A DNA stretch of 16,722 bases from an uncultured Paludibacter sp. (GTDB taxonomy: Bacteria; Bacteroidota; Bacteroidia; Bacteroidales; Paludibacteraceae), in NCBI GenBank assembly GCA_937927845.1, contig CALFXE010000109.1, positions 1-16,722 of the forward strand, read 5' to 3'. This document shows positions 7,586 through 14,653 of this stretch, piece by piece (positions within the stretch are counted from its first letter, which is position 1; the number at the start of each line of letters is the position of its first letter). Below the pieces are notes generated by a model. That model was not told the DNA's origin. It saw only the letters and a list, made by a program, of their open reading frames with translations, and did not search any database. The position numbers and the translations under genes were made by a program.

Positions 7586-7593
7586 CAAATTTA
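7586..7593 (-). promoter_or_regulatory. -7 promoter box of the Crp/Fnr gene
   Basis: On the minus strand this is TAAATTTG, matching TAnnTTTG, 18 nt before the ATG, giving a leader of about 10 nt. No clear -33 TTTG is seen. Confidence 0.45.
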
Positions 7594-7612
7594 TAAAAAA
7601 AACTAAAGAGCG

Positions 7613-7744
7613 AGGAAAAATCAGCTCTTTTGCAAAATAAGGTGTTGGATTTAGCGTTGGCTTTTTGCGAATGTGCTGATTAGCATTGGAAAAAAAGCGG
7701 CTGGAAAAAAGAATAAATTTTGAGTTGGAAGTGGTATAATTTTC
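7613..7744. repeat. left-flank repeat, copy 1 (segment 2)
   Basis: About 130 bp, strongly similar to 14255-14385 and, like it, placed shortly before an attC-like element. It contains the 54-55-bp block AGCTCTTTTGCA…TGCGAATGTGCT (7623-7677) also found in the right-flank repeats, and AAAAAAGAATAAATTT (7705-7720), the inverse of a motif near the other end of the segment. It overlaps no gene. The rest up to 7819 is A/T-rich sequence without a recognisable feature. Confidence 0.75.
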
Positions 7745-7819
7745 TGCGATTAGTTTTTAAGTTTTGTTCTAATTTAGAAAAATTTTAATTTTTATAACCG
7801 CTCTGATAGCATTGCATAT

Positions 7820-8009
7820 AACGGGAAACGTATTGCTGAAGTGCGGGGCTTTTACACCTGAAATTTCTACTAAAAACTGCACGAAGCAAAAAATGTTTTC
7901 CGCTGACTAAATTAATAAAAAAATGGAGGCGGAAACATTTTTTGCGACTAAATTTCACAAAATTTTCAACGCAAGAGCCTTCAGTCCCGCATTTTAGCAA
8001 TACGATGTT
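7820..8009. repeat. attC-like structured element 3
   Basis: It is 190 bp from AAC to GTT. The internal stem is CGTATTGCT…TGCGGG with CCCGCA…AGCAATACG: relative to element 2 the inner pairs changed from GGC/GCC to GCT/AGC and an outer C-G pair is added, so the pairing is kept by compensatory change. The inner stem is GCAAAAAATGTTTTCCGC (7886-7903) with GCGGAAACATTTTTTGC (7929-7945). The 71-codon minus-strand open frame across it is a by-product. Right flank GTTATGTGATGTGGCA pairs with the left flank of element 4. Confidence 0.8.
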
Positions 8010-8439
8010 ATGTGATGTGGCAATTTTCCATAATTTTTTATTCAGTTAGATTCAGTTTTCAGAAGTTTCATTCAGCAAAGTTTTTAAAATTCAGCGTTAT
8101 TTTTAAAAGTCAATCGCGAATTTATTCACACAGTTAAAATTTCAGAACGCTAAAATTCAAAAATTTTTTCGGAAAGATTTTGCGTAGGATTTTCATTCAG
8201 AATTTTTTCACCAGAGTGATTTTGACGCGTTAAATTGTTTTCATGCACATTTTCCGTTAGTGATATGGTGTCAGAAATCAGTTTTTTTTAAGTCAAGTCC
8301 GCAATTTATTCAGTCAGTAAAGCAGAAAATGAATTCAGACCTTGTTTTCACGCATTTTTGGTCTGGATTCAGTTTCTTTTTTATTCATTCAAAATCGTGG
8401 AGTTTATTTCGGAGCGTGATTTTTGATGCCATATCACAT
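8010..8439. other. gene-free segment 3
   Basis: 430 bp between two elements, bounded by GTTATGTGATGTGGCA and TGCCATATCACATAAC. It has no convincing gene. It is A/T-rich and sprinkled with CAG-containing words (ATTCAGTT, ATTCAGCG, GTCAAGTCC, ATTCAGTCAG), resembling the similarly sized gene-free segment at 16226-16667. A 73-codon plus-strand frame crosses its end but continues into element 4, so I reject it. Confidence 0.5.
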
Positions 8440-8625
8440 AACGGGAAAAGTATTGCTGAAGTGCGGGCTTTTACAAACTGAAAGTTCAATTACCACAACA
8501 CTGAACAAAAACTTTTTTTCTTTTGCTAAAATACGAAAAAGAGTGAAAGAAAAAAGTTTTTGTGGGGTAAATGTAACTGAGGTTTCAACCTTGATTTTAA
8601 CCCCGCATTTTAGCAATACTATGTT
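8440..8625. repeat. attC-like structured element 4
   Basis: It is 186 bp from AAC to GTT. The internal stem is AGTATTGCT…TGCGGG with CCCGCA…AGCAATACT. Compared with element 3 the outermost C-G pair is A-T here, again with pairing kept. The small hairpin core is ACTGAAAGT. The inner stem is ACAAAAACTTTTTTTCTTT with AAAGAAAAAAGTTTTTGT. Right flank GTTATATGCAGTGC pairs with the left flank of the short element at 14453. Confidence 0.8.
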
Positions 8626-8800
8626 ATATGCAGTGCTTTTTGTTCAGTATGTTTGGGAATATGCAGGAGTAGGTGCGGGAAATTTATTCTTTTTTGGCGG
8701 AGGGGAAAAGAGGGAAAGGAAAAGCTCTTTTGCAGTCTTTGGTTTTGGTGCTGGTGGAGCGGACTGCAAATGTGCTTTTTCTTTTGCGGTGGACTTTATT
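8623..8800. repeat. right-flank repeat, copy 2 (segment 4)
   Basis: The second copy of the 178-bp sequence at 1198-1375, with about 14 differences by eye and no length change. It carries AAATTTATTCTTTTTT (8680-8695) and the 54-bp block AGCTCTTTTGCA…TGCAAATGTGCT (8723-8776). It is followed, as in segment 2, by a 21-bp array and a SEVGHAKN gene. Confidence 0.8.
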
Positions 8801-8805
8801 ACTCT

Positions 8806-9036
8806 CTTTGTAAACAAACATTGAAGAATGTAAAATCACATCGCAATAATTGAACTCCGCAATGCTTCAATATAAAATTACAACGCAAAAATATTATTCA
8901 ACATCACAAGAATATTAAATTGCAACGTGATAATTTAACTCCACATCGTGCCAATATAAAACTATATCGTAAAAAAATAAAGTTACATTGCAAGAATGTA
9001 ACTTTACATCGGAAGAATATTAAAAATTCTCGGTCG
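8806..9036. repeat. 21-bp tandem repeat array 2 (11 units)
   Basis: Units start at 8806, 8827, 8848, 8869, 8890, 8911, 8932, 8953, 8974, 8995 and 9016, each exactly 21 bp. The consensus is about AATATAAANTTACATCGCAAG. One unit carries an in-frame stop in the plus frame that otherwise gives a heptapeptide repeat such as NIKLQRK, so coding is unlikely. The period equals that of array 1. The shared core TATAAAACT lies on the opposite strand here, so the array is inverted relative to its neighbouring gene. Confidence 0.85.
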
Positions 9037-9040
9037 AATA

Positions 9041-9763
9041 TTATTTTCTGCTTGTGAATTGAATATTTGACACGTTAGCATATTCGGGAGAGGTGGCTCC
9101 GTATAGACTTTTCACGTATTTTTTCACATTTTGGGCAATAGAATATAAGCCTGTTCCGTCTGCATATAAAAGATTGTCTCTTTCTATGAGTTTTGTGTTG
9201 AGTTCGGCTTCGGTTTGGTCAACGGACTGGGTGGAACTTACTAATGAATCTTTGTAAGCATTGAGATTTACCAACTTTAAATCGTCTTCGTTGGGAGCAT
9301 AGCTTGGGATAGTTGCCAACAACTGCAACAAAATTCCAAAATTCTCGGCTTGTTGGGTGTAAGATTGTCGTGAAGTGGAAACGGTTGGTGCAGGATTTCC
9401 GTTTTCATCGGGTGGAGTGGTGGTCTTTTTTTGTCCGCCTTGGATTACCCGGTTTAAGGATTTTGCTTGGTCGATTGTTCCCTGTGGAAGTCCCAAGATT
9501 TCTAAATGATTGATAATTTTTGTACTGGTAGATTTCAGATTTTCAAAAGCAGATTGGCGTACTGTGATTGCATTTTTGTTGGAGTGTCGTTTATCTTCGA
9601 CTTCGGAAAGTTTTGTAGAAGCGGTTGTATAAAGGGTTTGCAGATTAGCAACTTTAAGATTGTCAACTGGTGGATTGTAATTGCTGAAAGTGATTACTTG
9701 TTCTGTGAGTTTTTGTAGGTTCGCTACATTTTTAGCGTGTCCTACTTCGGAAGTACTTGGCAT
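9041..9763 (-). CDS. uncharacterised helical protein, SEVGHAKN family, copy 2
   Basis: A 240-residue paralogue of the protein at 1670-2398. The N-terminus is MPSTSEVGHAKNVANLQKL. It has the same two-half layout: YNPPVDNLKVANLQTLY… in the first half and YAPNEDDLKLVNLNAY… in the second, ending VKKYVKSLYGATSPEY. A Lys/Thr/Pro/Gly linker lies near residues 110-130. It has no signal peptide, membrane helix or catalytic motif, and no function known to me. The ends are the best-conserved parts between the copies (SEVGHAKNVAN and GLxxIAxxVKKYVKxxxGATSP), so they are probably the functional surfaces. It is the last gene of segment 4. An 82-nt gap with its own promoter box separates it from the toxin-type operon, so it is probably a chassis gene rather than operon cargo. 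Confidence 0.85.
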   Translation of the reverse strand: MPSTSEVGHAKNVANLQKLTEQVITFSNYNPPVDNLKVANLQTLYTTASTKLSEVEDKRHSNKNAITVRQSAFENLKSTSTKIINHLEILGLPQGTIDQAKSLNRVIQGGQKKTTTPPDENGNPAPTVSTSRQSYTQQAENFGILLQLLATIPSYAPNEDDLKLVNLNAYKDSLVSSTQSVDQTEAELNTKLIERDNLLYADGTGLYSIAQNVKKYVKSLYGATSPEYANVSNIQFTSRK

Positions 9764-9793
9764 ATCATTGAGTTTTTTGGTTAAACATTAAAA

Positions 9794-9801
9794 CAAATAT
9801 A
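9794..9801 (-). promoter_or_regulatory. -7 promoter box of the SEVGHAKN gene, copy 2
   Basis: On the minus strand this reads TATATTTG, a full TAnnTTTG match, 31 nt from the ATG. The following leader shares a TTAACCAnAAAACTCA-like stretch with copy 1. The -33 region is weak. Confidence 0.6.
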
Positions 9802-9845
9802 CTATTTATTTGATTTCGTTGATAAAAACTCAAAAAGTATGCAGG

Positions 9846-10901
9846 TTATTTCATTCTTGTATCTTCATACTTAGCTCTTTCTGTTTTGAGAGAAACAAGC
9901 CAATCCAAATACATATCTTCGGGCATACTTCTGTAGCCGATTTCGTGAATGTGAGTGTATTCTTTGTTCATCAAGTCGAAAAGTTCTTTGGCTTTTGGAT
10001 TGTTGAGAGCCGTTTCTATATCTTCTGTGTTTTGCTCTTTCATTAGTTTTTGAAACTGTTTTTTGTGGGTTTCTGCTTGTAAAAGAAGTGCATTTGCAAG
10101 GAAAGGATATACTTTTATGGCTCTTTCTGCACACTGTAAAGGAAAACTTCCGTCGTTATCCGGAAAACTTCTGTTGTAAGCGTTACCTAAATCGACTAAA
10201 AGAAGTGCAAGACTTTCCTTATTGTTGAGAGCTTTCATAAAAACGCCGTTTTGTATGGCATTTAAATGAATGAAACCCGAAGCCATTAACCAAGAATCTT
10301 GCGGAAATATTCCACTTGTGAGTTCAGTATTATACCAACCGATTGATTTTATGTTGTGTTTTATATAGATATGATTGGGTGCAAGTGCAAGATTTGCTGT
10401 AATACCTAATTCTTCTGCTAAAATTTTGTATAAATAGGGCATTGAGTTGCAGTTGCCTTTTTGGGTGTTGAGCAATTTTGAGACGAAAAGGTTTGAATAT
10501 TCTTGGTGTCCGAAAACGTCTTCGAAATCGTATTGGAAGGGTTTAAACTTTATAGTGTCATTATTTCTTATTACAGGTGTGGTTTCGCTCATTAAACTGA
10601 AAATAGATGAGTATTTGCTTACTTTTTCAGCATCTTTCTCTGAATAATCAAGTTTTCTATTATTCATTATTGTTTTACAAAAATTAGCAAAAAATTTAAT
10701 TTTACCATTAAATTCTTCCTGGTCAAGCTTCCCTTGATAATAGGCATCTTCTACAGAAAACACTGCTTCTTTGAAACTGTATTGTTGCTTATCTAATAGC
10801 ATATTATCCAATGTTTGGTAGGCAGAGGTATAGAATGTGTTTTCTTGAGAATAAGAAAATGTAAAAATGCTTAATATAAGAATGAGTAATGTTTTTTTCA
10901 T
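9846..10901 (-). CDS. exported transglutaminase-like protein (shorter paralogue)
   Basis: 351 residues from the chosen ATG, which gives a proper signal peptide (MKKTLLILILSIFTFSYSQ). An upstream in-frame ATG adds eight residues that would mask it and overlap the previous gene. The centre resembles the transglutaminase-like/SirB1 fold: KGNCNSMPYLYKILAEELG with Cys151, APNHIYIK with His177, then NTELTSG as the third-residue region. The C-terminal third is helical and TPR-like. It shares FDxVFGxxxYSxxFVSKL, GxCxSMPxLYxILAExLG and a final GYxxMxxxxYxxWLxSL with the protein at 12763-14205. It starts 2 nt after the lipoprotein stop, so it belongs to the same operon. A periplasmic Cys peptidase or acyl-transfer activity is possible but unproven. 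Confidence 0.75.
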   Translation of the reverse strand: MKKTLLILILSIFTFSYSQENTFYTSAYQTLDNMLLDKQQYSFKEAVFSVEDAYYQGKLDQEEFNGKIKFFANFCKTIMNNRKLDYSEKDAEKVSKYSSIFSLMSETTPVIRNNDTIKFKPFQYDFEDVFGHQEYSNLFVSKLLNTQKGNCNSMPYLYKILAEELGITANLALAPNHIYIKHNIKSIGWYNTELTSGIFPQDSWLMASGFIHLNAIQNGVFMKALNNKESLALLLVDLGNAYNRSFPDNDGSFPLQCAERAIKVYPFLANALLLQAETHKKQFQKLMKEQNTEDIETALNNPKAKELFDLMNKEYTHIHEIGYRSMPEDMYLDWLVSLKTERAKYEDTRMK

Positions 10902-10903
10902 GT

Positions 10904-11491
10904 TTAATATTTGGGGTGATTCCAATCTTCAAAATTTCTTAAAACTTGAATGTTATTTTTATCATTTTCATATTTTTTAGCATATTCGAGCATTTTTGAT
11001 ATTACTTTTTCGTGAGAAGAAATGTTAATATGTTGTACTTCTACATCATCAACTTTCCCATTAGAATAAATTATCTGAAAATTATAAGAAAAGCCATCAC
11101 CAGTTGGGTATTCAGGATAAAAATCTTTTCTATCATTTACAGGAATTGAATTAATAAGAGTGTTCAAATTTTCAACTTCTTCATTATTCAATTTGTATAT
11201 GACTGTTTTAGGTTGAGCATAATCCAAATAGTATTGTTTTTCAGCCACTTCAAGACTGTCTTTTTGTGCTTTTGAATAGCCATTTTTTGATGATGGCGGT
11301 GGTGGTAACGGTGTTGATTTTTTTGAACCAACTCTTTTTAGAATTAATAATTTATTTGTATTGTCAAAATCTAAATTAATAGCACCATGTAAAGCATTTC
11401 CAAAAGTTGTTGAAAAAGAAACAACCCTATCATTCTTTTGAGAGCAACTATAAAAAACAAGAATAATTATTACAAAGATTATATTTTTCAT
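10904..11491 (-). CDS. lipoprotein, candidate immunity protein for the JAB-like toxin
   Basis: A 195-residue lipoprotein: signal peptide, lipobox Cys16 (VFYSC) and a Pro-rich patch (STPLPPPPSSK) near residue 60. A mixed alpha/beta domain follows with VENLNTLINSIPVND and PTGDGFSYNFQIIYSNGK. I do not recognise a named family. Its ATG overlaps the stop of the toxin-type gene (ATGA overlap), the usual arrangement of a toxin and its cognate immunity gene. A membrane-anchored periplasmic protein would suit protection from a toxin entering or folding there. The immunity role is inferred from position only. An accessory lipoprotein for the transglutaminase-like neighbours is the alternative. Confidence 0.6.
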   Translation of the reverse strand: MKNIIFVIIILVFYSCSQKNDRVVSFSTTFGNALHGAINLDFDNTNKLLILKRVGSKKSTPLPPPPSSKNGYSKAQKDSLEVAEKQYYLDYAQPKTVIYKLNNEEVENLNTLINSIPVNDRKDFYPEYPTGDGFSYNFQIIYSNGKVDDVEVQHINISSHEKVISKMLEYAKKYENDKNNIQVLRNFEDWNHPKY

Positions 11492-12738
11492 TTCATTTTT
11501 TTTGGATTAATAGTTCCTGTGCCAAGATTACGTTTATAATAAGAATTATCCTGATTTCGATAATGATATAACCAAAGACTCGATTTTCCATCATTGGGAG
11601 CATAGTACATATAATGCTTAGGGTATGTTGTATTACCAGTTCTTTTATAATACTCTATATCTTTTTCACGAGAAGAATTATAATCACCTCCTTGAAATTC
11701 AACATTGGGAGAAGGCATATTTACATTTTTATGCGAATGAACAGAAAATAGTAATTTAGACATTGATTGATATGAAAAATTTGAAGGAGTAAAACCTCCC
11801 TCATGACCTGTATATACTGTATAGGAAACACCACCACCAACTTTAAATGCATCTAACCCCCATTCAACATTTGAATTTTTTGCAGCAAACATAAATACAT
11901 TTGCAGCATCATTTGCATTTGTTGTTCTTCCGAAATTAATTCCATTTGGGAATCTTTTTTCTGCTAATCCGAAATTTGTAGCTAAACTACTAATGATACT
12001 TCCACTTTCTGAATTTGCTTTATTTACCTTGGCGTAATCTGTTCCTTCAACACCCTCTCCGCTAATTTGCTTTTGGGCATTTCCGTTTGAATCTAATACA
12101 GCATTTCCATTTGAATCACTTTTTGCAACATACAACCTATCAAACTCATCATTTGTCTTTTGAATTAGGGTTACATTACCATTTTGGTCAAGACCATAAT
12201 CATCTTCTAACATACCTGTCGGATCCGTATATCTTAAAGGGTTATTAAACCCATACCGATAAGGTGTCCAATCTGAATATTCTTCACTCAAAGGGTCGGG
12301 AGAAATCCATCTTCCGTGCGTATCTCCAAGCGGTTGTCTATCGGGATTGGATAAATCTTCTTCAATAAAGCCGATTATTTTTTTCTGTTTTCTGTTGTAT
12401 CTGACAGAACCAATTGAAACAATAGAATCTCTGTCGTGAAACTCTAAATATTTCCCTTTGCTTAAAGTTGCAATCTTTGGATAAAAACCTTGTTTTGCAA
12501 AAGGATTTCCGATAGCGATATTTTTTCTTCGTCTTTCGGCTTCTTTTGGAGTCAAAGAATCTCTGGTTTTCAGAACTTCGTCCATATAAGGACGATTACG
12601 CTCTTCCTTTGTCAGCTTTACTGGATTAACCCATTCTTTCTCGATATTCTTTTTGGTTTTCAGATTGCTCTTACTTTTTTGTTGGGCTTGCAAAAGCCCA
12701 ACAAAAAAGATAAAAGCAAAAAATAGAAGTTTTTTCAT
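11488..12738 (-). CDS. short RHS-core protein with C-terminal JAB-like toxin domain
   Basis: A 416-residue protein with a signal peptide (…FIFFVGLLQAQQ). Residues 75-135 (GNPFAKQGFYPKIATLSKG…SVRYNRKQKK) are a segment common before Bacteroidota RHS cores. Residues 143-176 are the RHS-repeat-associated core (RWISPDPLSEEY…YRYGFNNPLRYTDPTGM). No YD repeats precede it, so no full RHS shell is encoded. The rest is variable. Residues 290-392 carry a JAMM-like metal site: Glu292 (VEWG), His334-Ser-His336, Ser343 and Asp352, then KHYMYYAPNDGKSSLWLYHY, which fits the 'JAB-like toxin 1' type of isopeptidase/metalloprotease. It overlaps the downstream lipoprotein gene by 4 nt and follows a transglutaminase-like gene by 24 nt. 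The JAB call is pattern-based. Confidence 0.8.
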   Translation of the reverse strand: MKKLLFFAFIFFVGLLQAQQKSKSNLKTKKNIEKEWVNPVKLTKEERNRPYMDEVLKTRDSLTPKEAERRRKNIAIGNPFAKQGFYPKIATLSKGKYLEFHDRDSIVSIGSVRYNRKQKKIIGFIEEDLSNPDRQPLGDTHGRWISPDPLSEEYSDWTPYRYGFNNPLRYTDPTGMLEDDYGLDQNGNVTLIQKTNDEFDRLYVAKSDSNGNAVLDSNGNAQKQISGEGVEGTDYAKVNKANSESGSIISSLATNFGLAEKRFPNGINFGRTTNANDAANVFMFAAKNSNVEWGLDAFKVGGGVSYTVYTGHEGGFTPSNFSYQSMSKLLFSVHSHKNVNMPSPNVEFQGGDYNSSREKDIEYYKRTGNTTYPKHYMYYAPNDGKSSLWLYHYRNQDNSYYKRNLGTGTINPKKMK

Positions 12739-12762
12739 AGTTTTATTTTGTGTTGGCTAAAG

Positions 12763-14205
12763 TTATAAATATTCTTTCGGAATTGTATATGTTTTTGGTG
12801 CTTCTTTTTTCGGCTGTATGGTTTTTGGAACAGGATTTTTCTTGGCTTCTTTTTGCCTTTGTAATTCCAAAGCTCTTAAACGTTCTGCAATTTCTTTGTT
12901 TTTCTGTTTGTTTTCTCCTTTTTGTAAAGAACCGAGCCAAGTTGAATATTCTTCTGAGGTCATTGTGGAATATCCTGCTTTCTCTATTTTTTCGTGTCCG
13001 TGTTTTATTTCCAACATTTGTCCAACCAAATGAGGGTTTTTCTTAATGTTTTCAAAATCCTCTGTATTCTGTGGATTTAAACCTAGTCTTTTGGTAGCTT
13101 GTAAAAATCTTGTCTGGTCAGTGTTGGATTTCCAAGCGGAAGCGTTTACATTGTTTGGATTAAGTTCCAACGCTTTTTCTAAAACTTTCGCTACAAACTC
13201 ATCATATCCAAATTTATGAATGTAACCACTCGCCAAATCCACAAAAGTTTGTGAAAGCAATTCTTTTTCAGAAAGATTCTTCATATAAATTCCACTTTGC
13301 AAACCTTCGGATTTGATATAACCAGAATTGAGTACGAAAGTATCGGTTGAAAACATTCCATTAGTGAGTTCTATACTTTGCATTTCTCCGTCCGAATCCT
13401 CAAAACGAATGTAAGAATGATTTGGGGACATTACAAGATTTGCTTTTGCTCCCAATTGTTCCGCTAAAATCAAATAGAGTAGTGGCATTGAATGACATTG
13501 CCCCGAATTTGTTTTCATCAGTTTTGAAACAAACATTTTGGAATAATCTTTTGTTCCGAAATAATCGTCAAAATCATATTTCATTGCTTTGTGAACGACT
13601 TGCCCATTTTGTTTGGTATCCTGTGAAAAGTATTTGAAGATTTCTACGTTTTTGGAAGGACTGTCATCATCATCAATTTTCTTTTTTGTGATTTCTGAAC
13701 GAATGATTTTCGTTGCTTTCTGAATATAGTTTTGAAATGTATTTTGGAAATTCTTATCGTTGTTATAAAAAGCATTTTCCACTAAAAAAGTTGCATCAGC
13801 AATCGAGTAATTTTCAGGATTTAATTTTGAAAGATTTTCGAAAGCAGAGTAGTAGGCTTTTGTTTGTGCATTGTCTGCAAAAGAATTTAAAGAATAAATT
13901 TTTGTGTAATCATTTCCAAGTTGTTCAAGAATTTTCTTTTGGTTTTGCTGTTTTATTTGAGCATTGATTTCTCTTTGTGTTTCTTGAATTAGAGCTTCAT
14001 TCTGTTTCCTTAGTTTATCGTCAATTGGTTTTGAGAAATTTTGATTGGTTAAAATTCTGTCATTGGAATTTTGTATTCCGATTTTCGGAGGTTCATAAAG
14101 AGAAATTGGATTTGGATTCTCCATTGTTGGGAGATTCGGAATCTGTGCAAATAGAGAAATATTCACAAAGATTGCAAAAGTCAAATAGTTTAATTTCTGT
14201 TTCAA
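12763..14205 (-). CDS. exported transglutaminase-like protein (longer paralogue), TTG start
   Basis: 480 residues. The start is a TTG codon (CAA at 14203-14205); it gives a signal peptide (KQKLNYLTFAIFVNISLFAQ) that the next Met (MENPNP) would lose. Residues 60-100 are a charged, Gln-rich helical stretch. The core has SGQCHSMPLLYLILAEQLG with Cys237, SPNHSYIRF with His263 and SIELTNG with Glu279, a transglutaminase-like triad. A TPR-like segment follows (VLEKALELNPNNVNASAW). The last 50 residues are a Lys/Glu/Pro-rich tail (QRQKEAKKNPVPKTIQPKK). It is a paralogue of 9846-10901. It is the first gene of the operon with the toxin-type RHS gene (24 nt gap). Possible roles: periplasmic processing of the toxin or of cell-wall peptides. 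Confidence 0.78.
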   Translation of the reverse strand: MKQKLNYLTFAIFVNISLFAQIPNLPTMENPNPISLYEPPKIGIQNSNDRILTNQNFSKPIDDKLRKQNEALIQETQREINAQIKQQNQKKILEQLGNDYTKIYSLNSFADNAQTKAYYSAFENLSKLNPENYSIADATFLVENAFYNNDKNFQNTFQNYIQKATKIIRSEITKKKIDDDDSPSKNVEIFKYFSQDTKQNGQVVHKAMKYDFDDYFGTKDYSKMFVSKLMKTNSGQCHSMPLLYLILAEQLGAKANLVMSPNHSYIRFEDSDGEMQSIELTNGMFSTDTFVLNSGYIKSEGLQSGIYMKNLSEKELLSQTFVDLASGYIHKFGYDEFVAKVLEKALELNPNNVNASAWKSNTDQTRFLQATKRLGLNPQNTEDFENIKKNPHLVGQMLEIKHGHEKIEKAGYSTMTSEEYSTWLGSLQKGENKQKNKEIAERLRALELQRQKEAKKNPVPKTIQPKKEAPKTYTIPKEYL

Positions 14206-14254
14206 GGTTTCAATTTGTTTGGAAGTTATCTATTTCATTGACGGGGTTTAAAGC

Positions 14255-14385
14255 GATGGAAAAATCAGCTCTTTTGCAAAATAAGTTGTTGGTTTAGCAT
14301 TGGCTTTTTGCAAATGTGCTGATAAGCGTTGGCAAAAAAGGTGCTGGAAAAAGAATAAATTTTGCGTTGGGAATGGTTTATTTTC
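14255..14385. repeat. left-flank repeat, copy 2 (segment 4)
   Basis: The second copy of 7613-7744. It contains the 54-bp block AGCTCTTTTGCA…TGCAAATGTGCT (14267-14320) and AAAAAGAATAAATTT (14348-14362), the inverse of 8680-8695. The remaining 65 bp to the next element differ between the copies. The short minus-strand frames here have no counterpart in the other copy. Confidence 0.75.
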
Positions 14386-14452
14386 ATCGTTAAATAATTT
14401 AGTGTTTTTCTGATGTTCGTTTTTATGCGGCATTTTTGGGAGCATTGCATAT

Positions 14453-14575
14453 AACGGTTTGGGTATTTGTGAAGGCACGGCTTTGAAAACCGTCAGCCGA
14501 ATATACGCACAAAAGTTGATAGATGCACAACTGTTCAATTACTTCCGTCAGCCGTGCTTTTGCAAATACCTTGTT
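14453..14575. repeat. attC-like structured element 5, short form
   Basis: Only 123 bp from AAC to GTT, but the plan is the same: GGTATTTG-TGAAG-GCACGGCT on the left pairs with AGCCGTGC-TTTT-GCAAATACC on the right. Almost every stem base differs from elements 1-4, while pairing and the unpaired GAAG/TTTT opposition stay, which is strong covariation. The long inner A/T-rich stem is missing. Left flank GCATTGCATATAAC belongs to segment 4. Right flank GTTAGCGGTTCGGGC pairs with the left flank of element 6. Confidence 0.75.
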
Positions 14576-14653
14576 AGCGGTTCGGGCTTTTGTTAATGCC
14601 AAAAGGTCAATACCGAAGTATTAACCTTTGTCTTGAAAATATTTCACATTGAC

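Noticed and set aside
12743..12940. Short minus-strand frame within the longer transglutaminase-like gene
   Set aside because: It is a shadow in another frame of a well-supported gene, with a Lys/Arg-rich composition caused by the tail.
14248..14538. Minus-strand 61-96-codon frames near the left-flank repeat and element 5
   Set aside because: They cross the repeat and the stem of element 5, and no similar frame exists in the other copy of the repeat.
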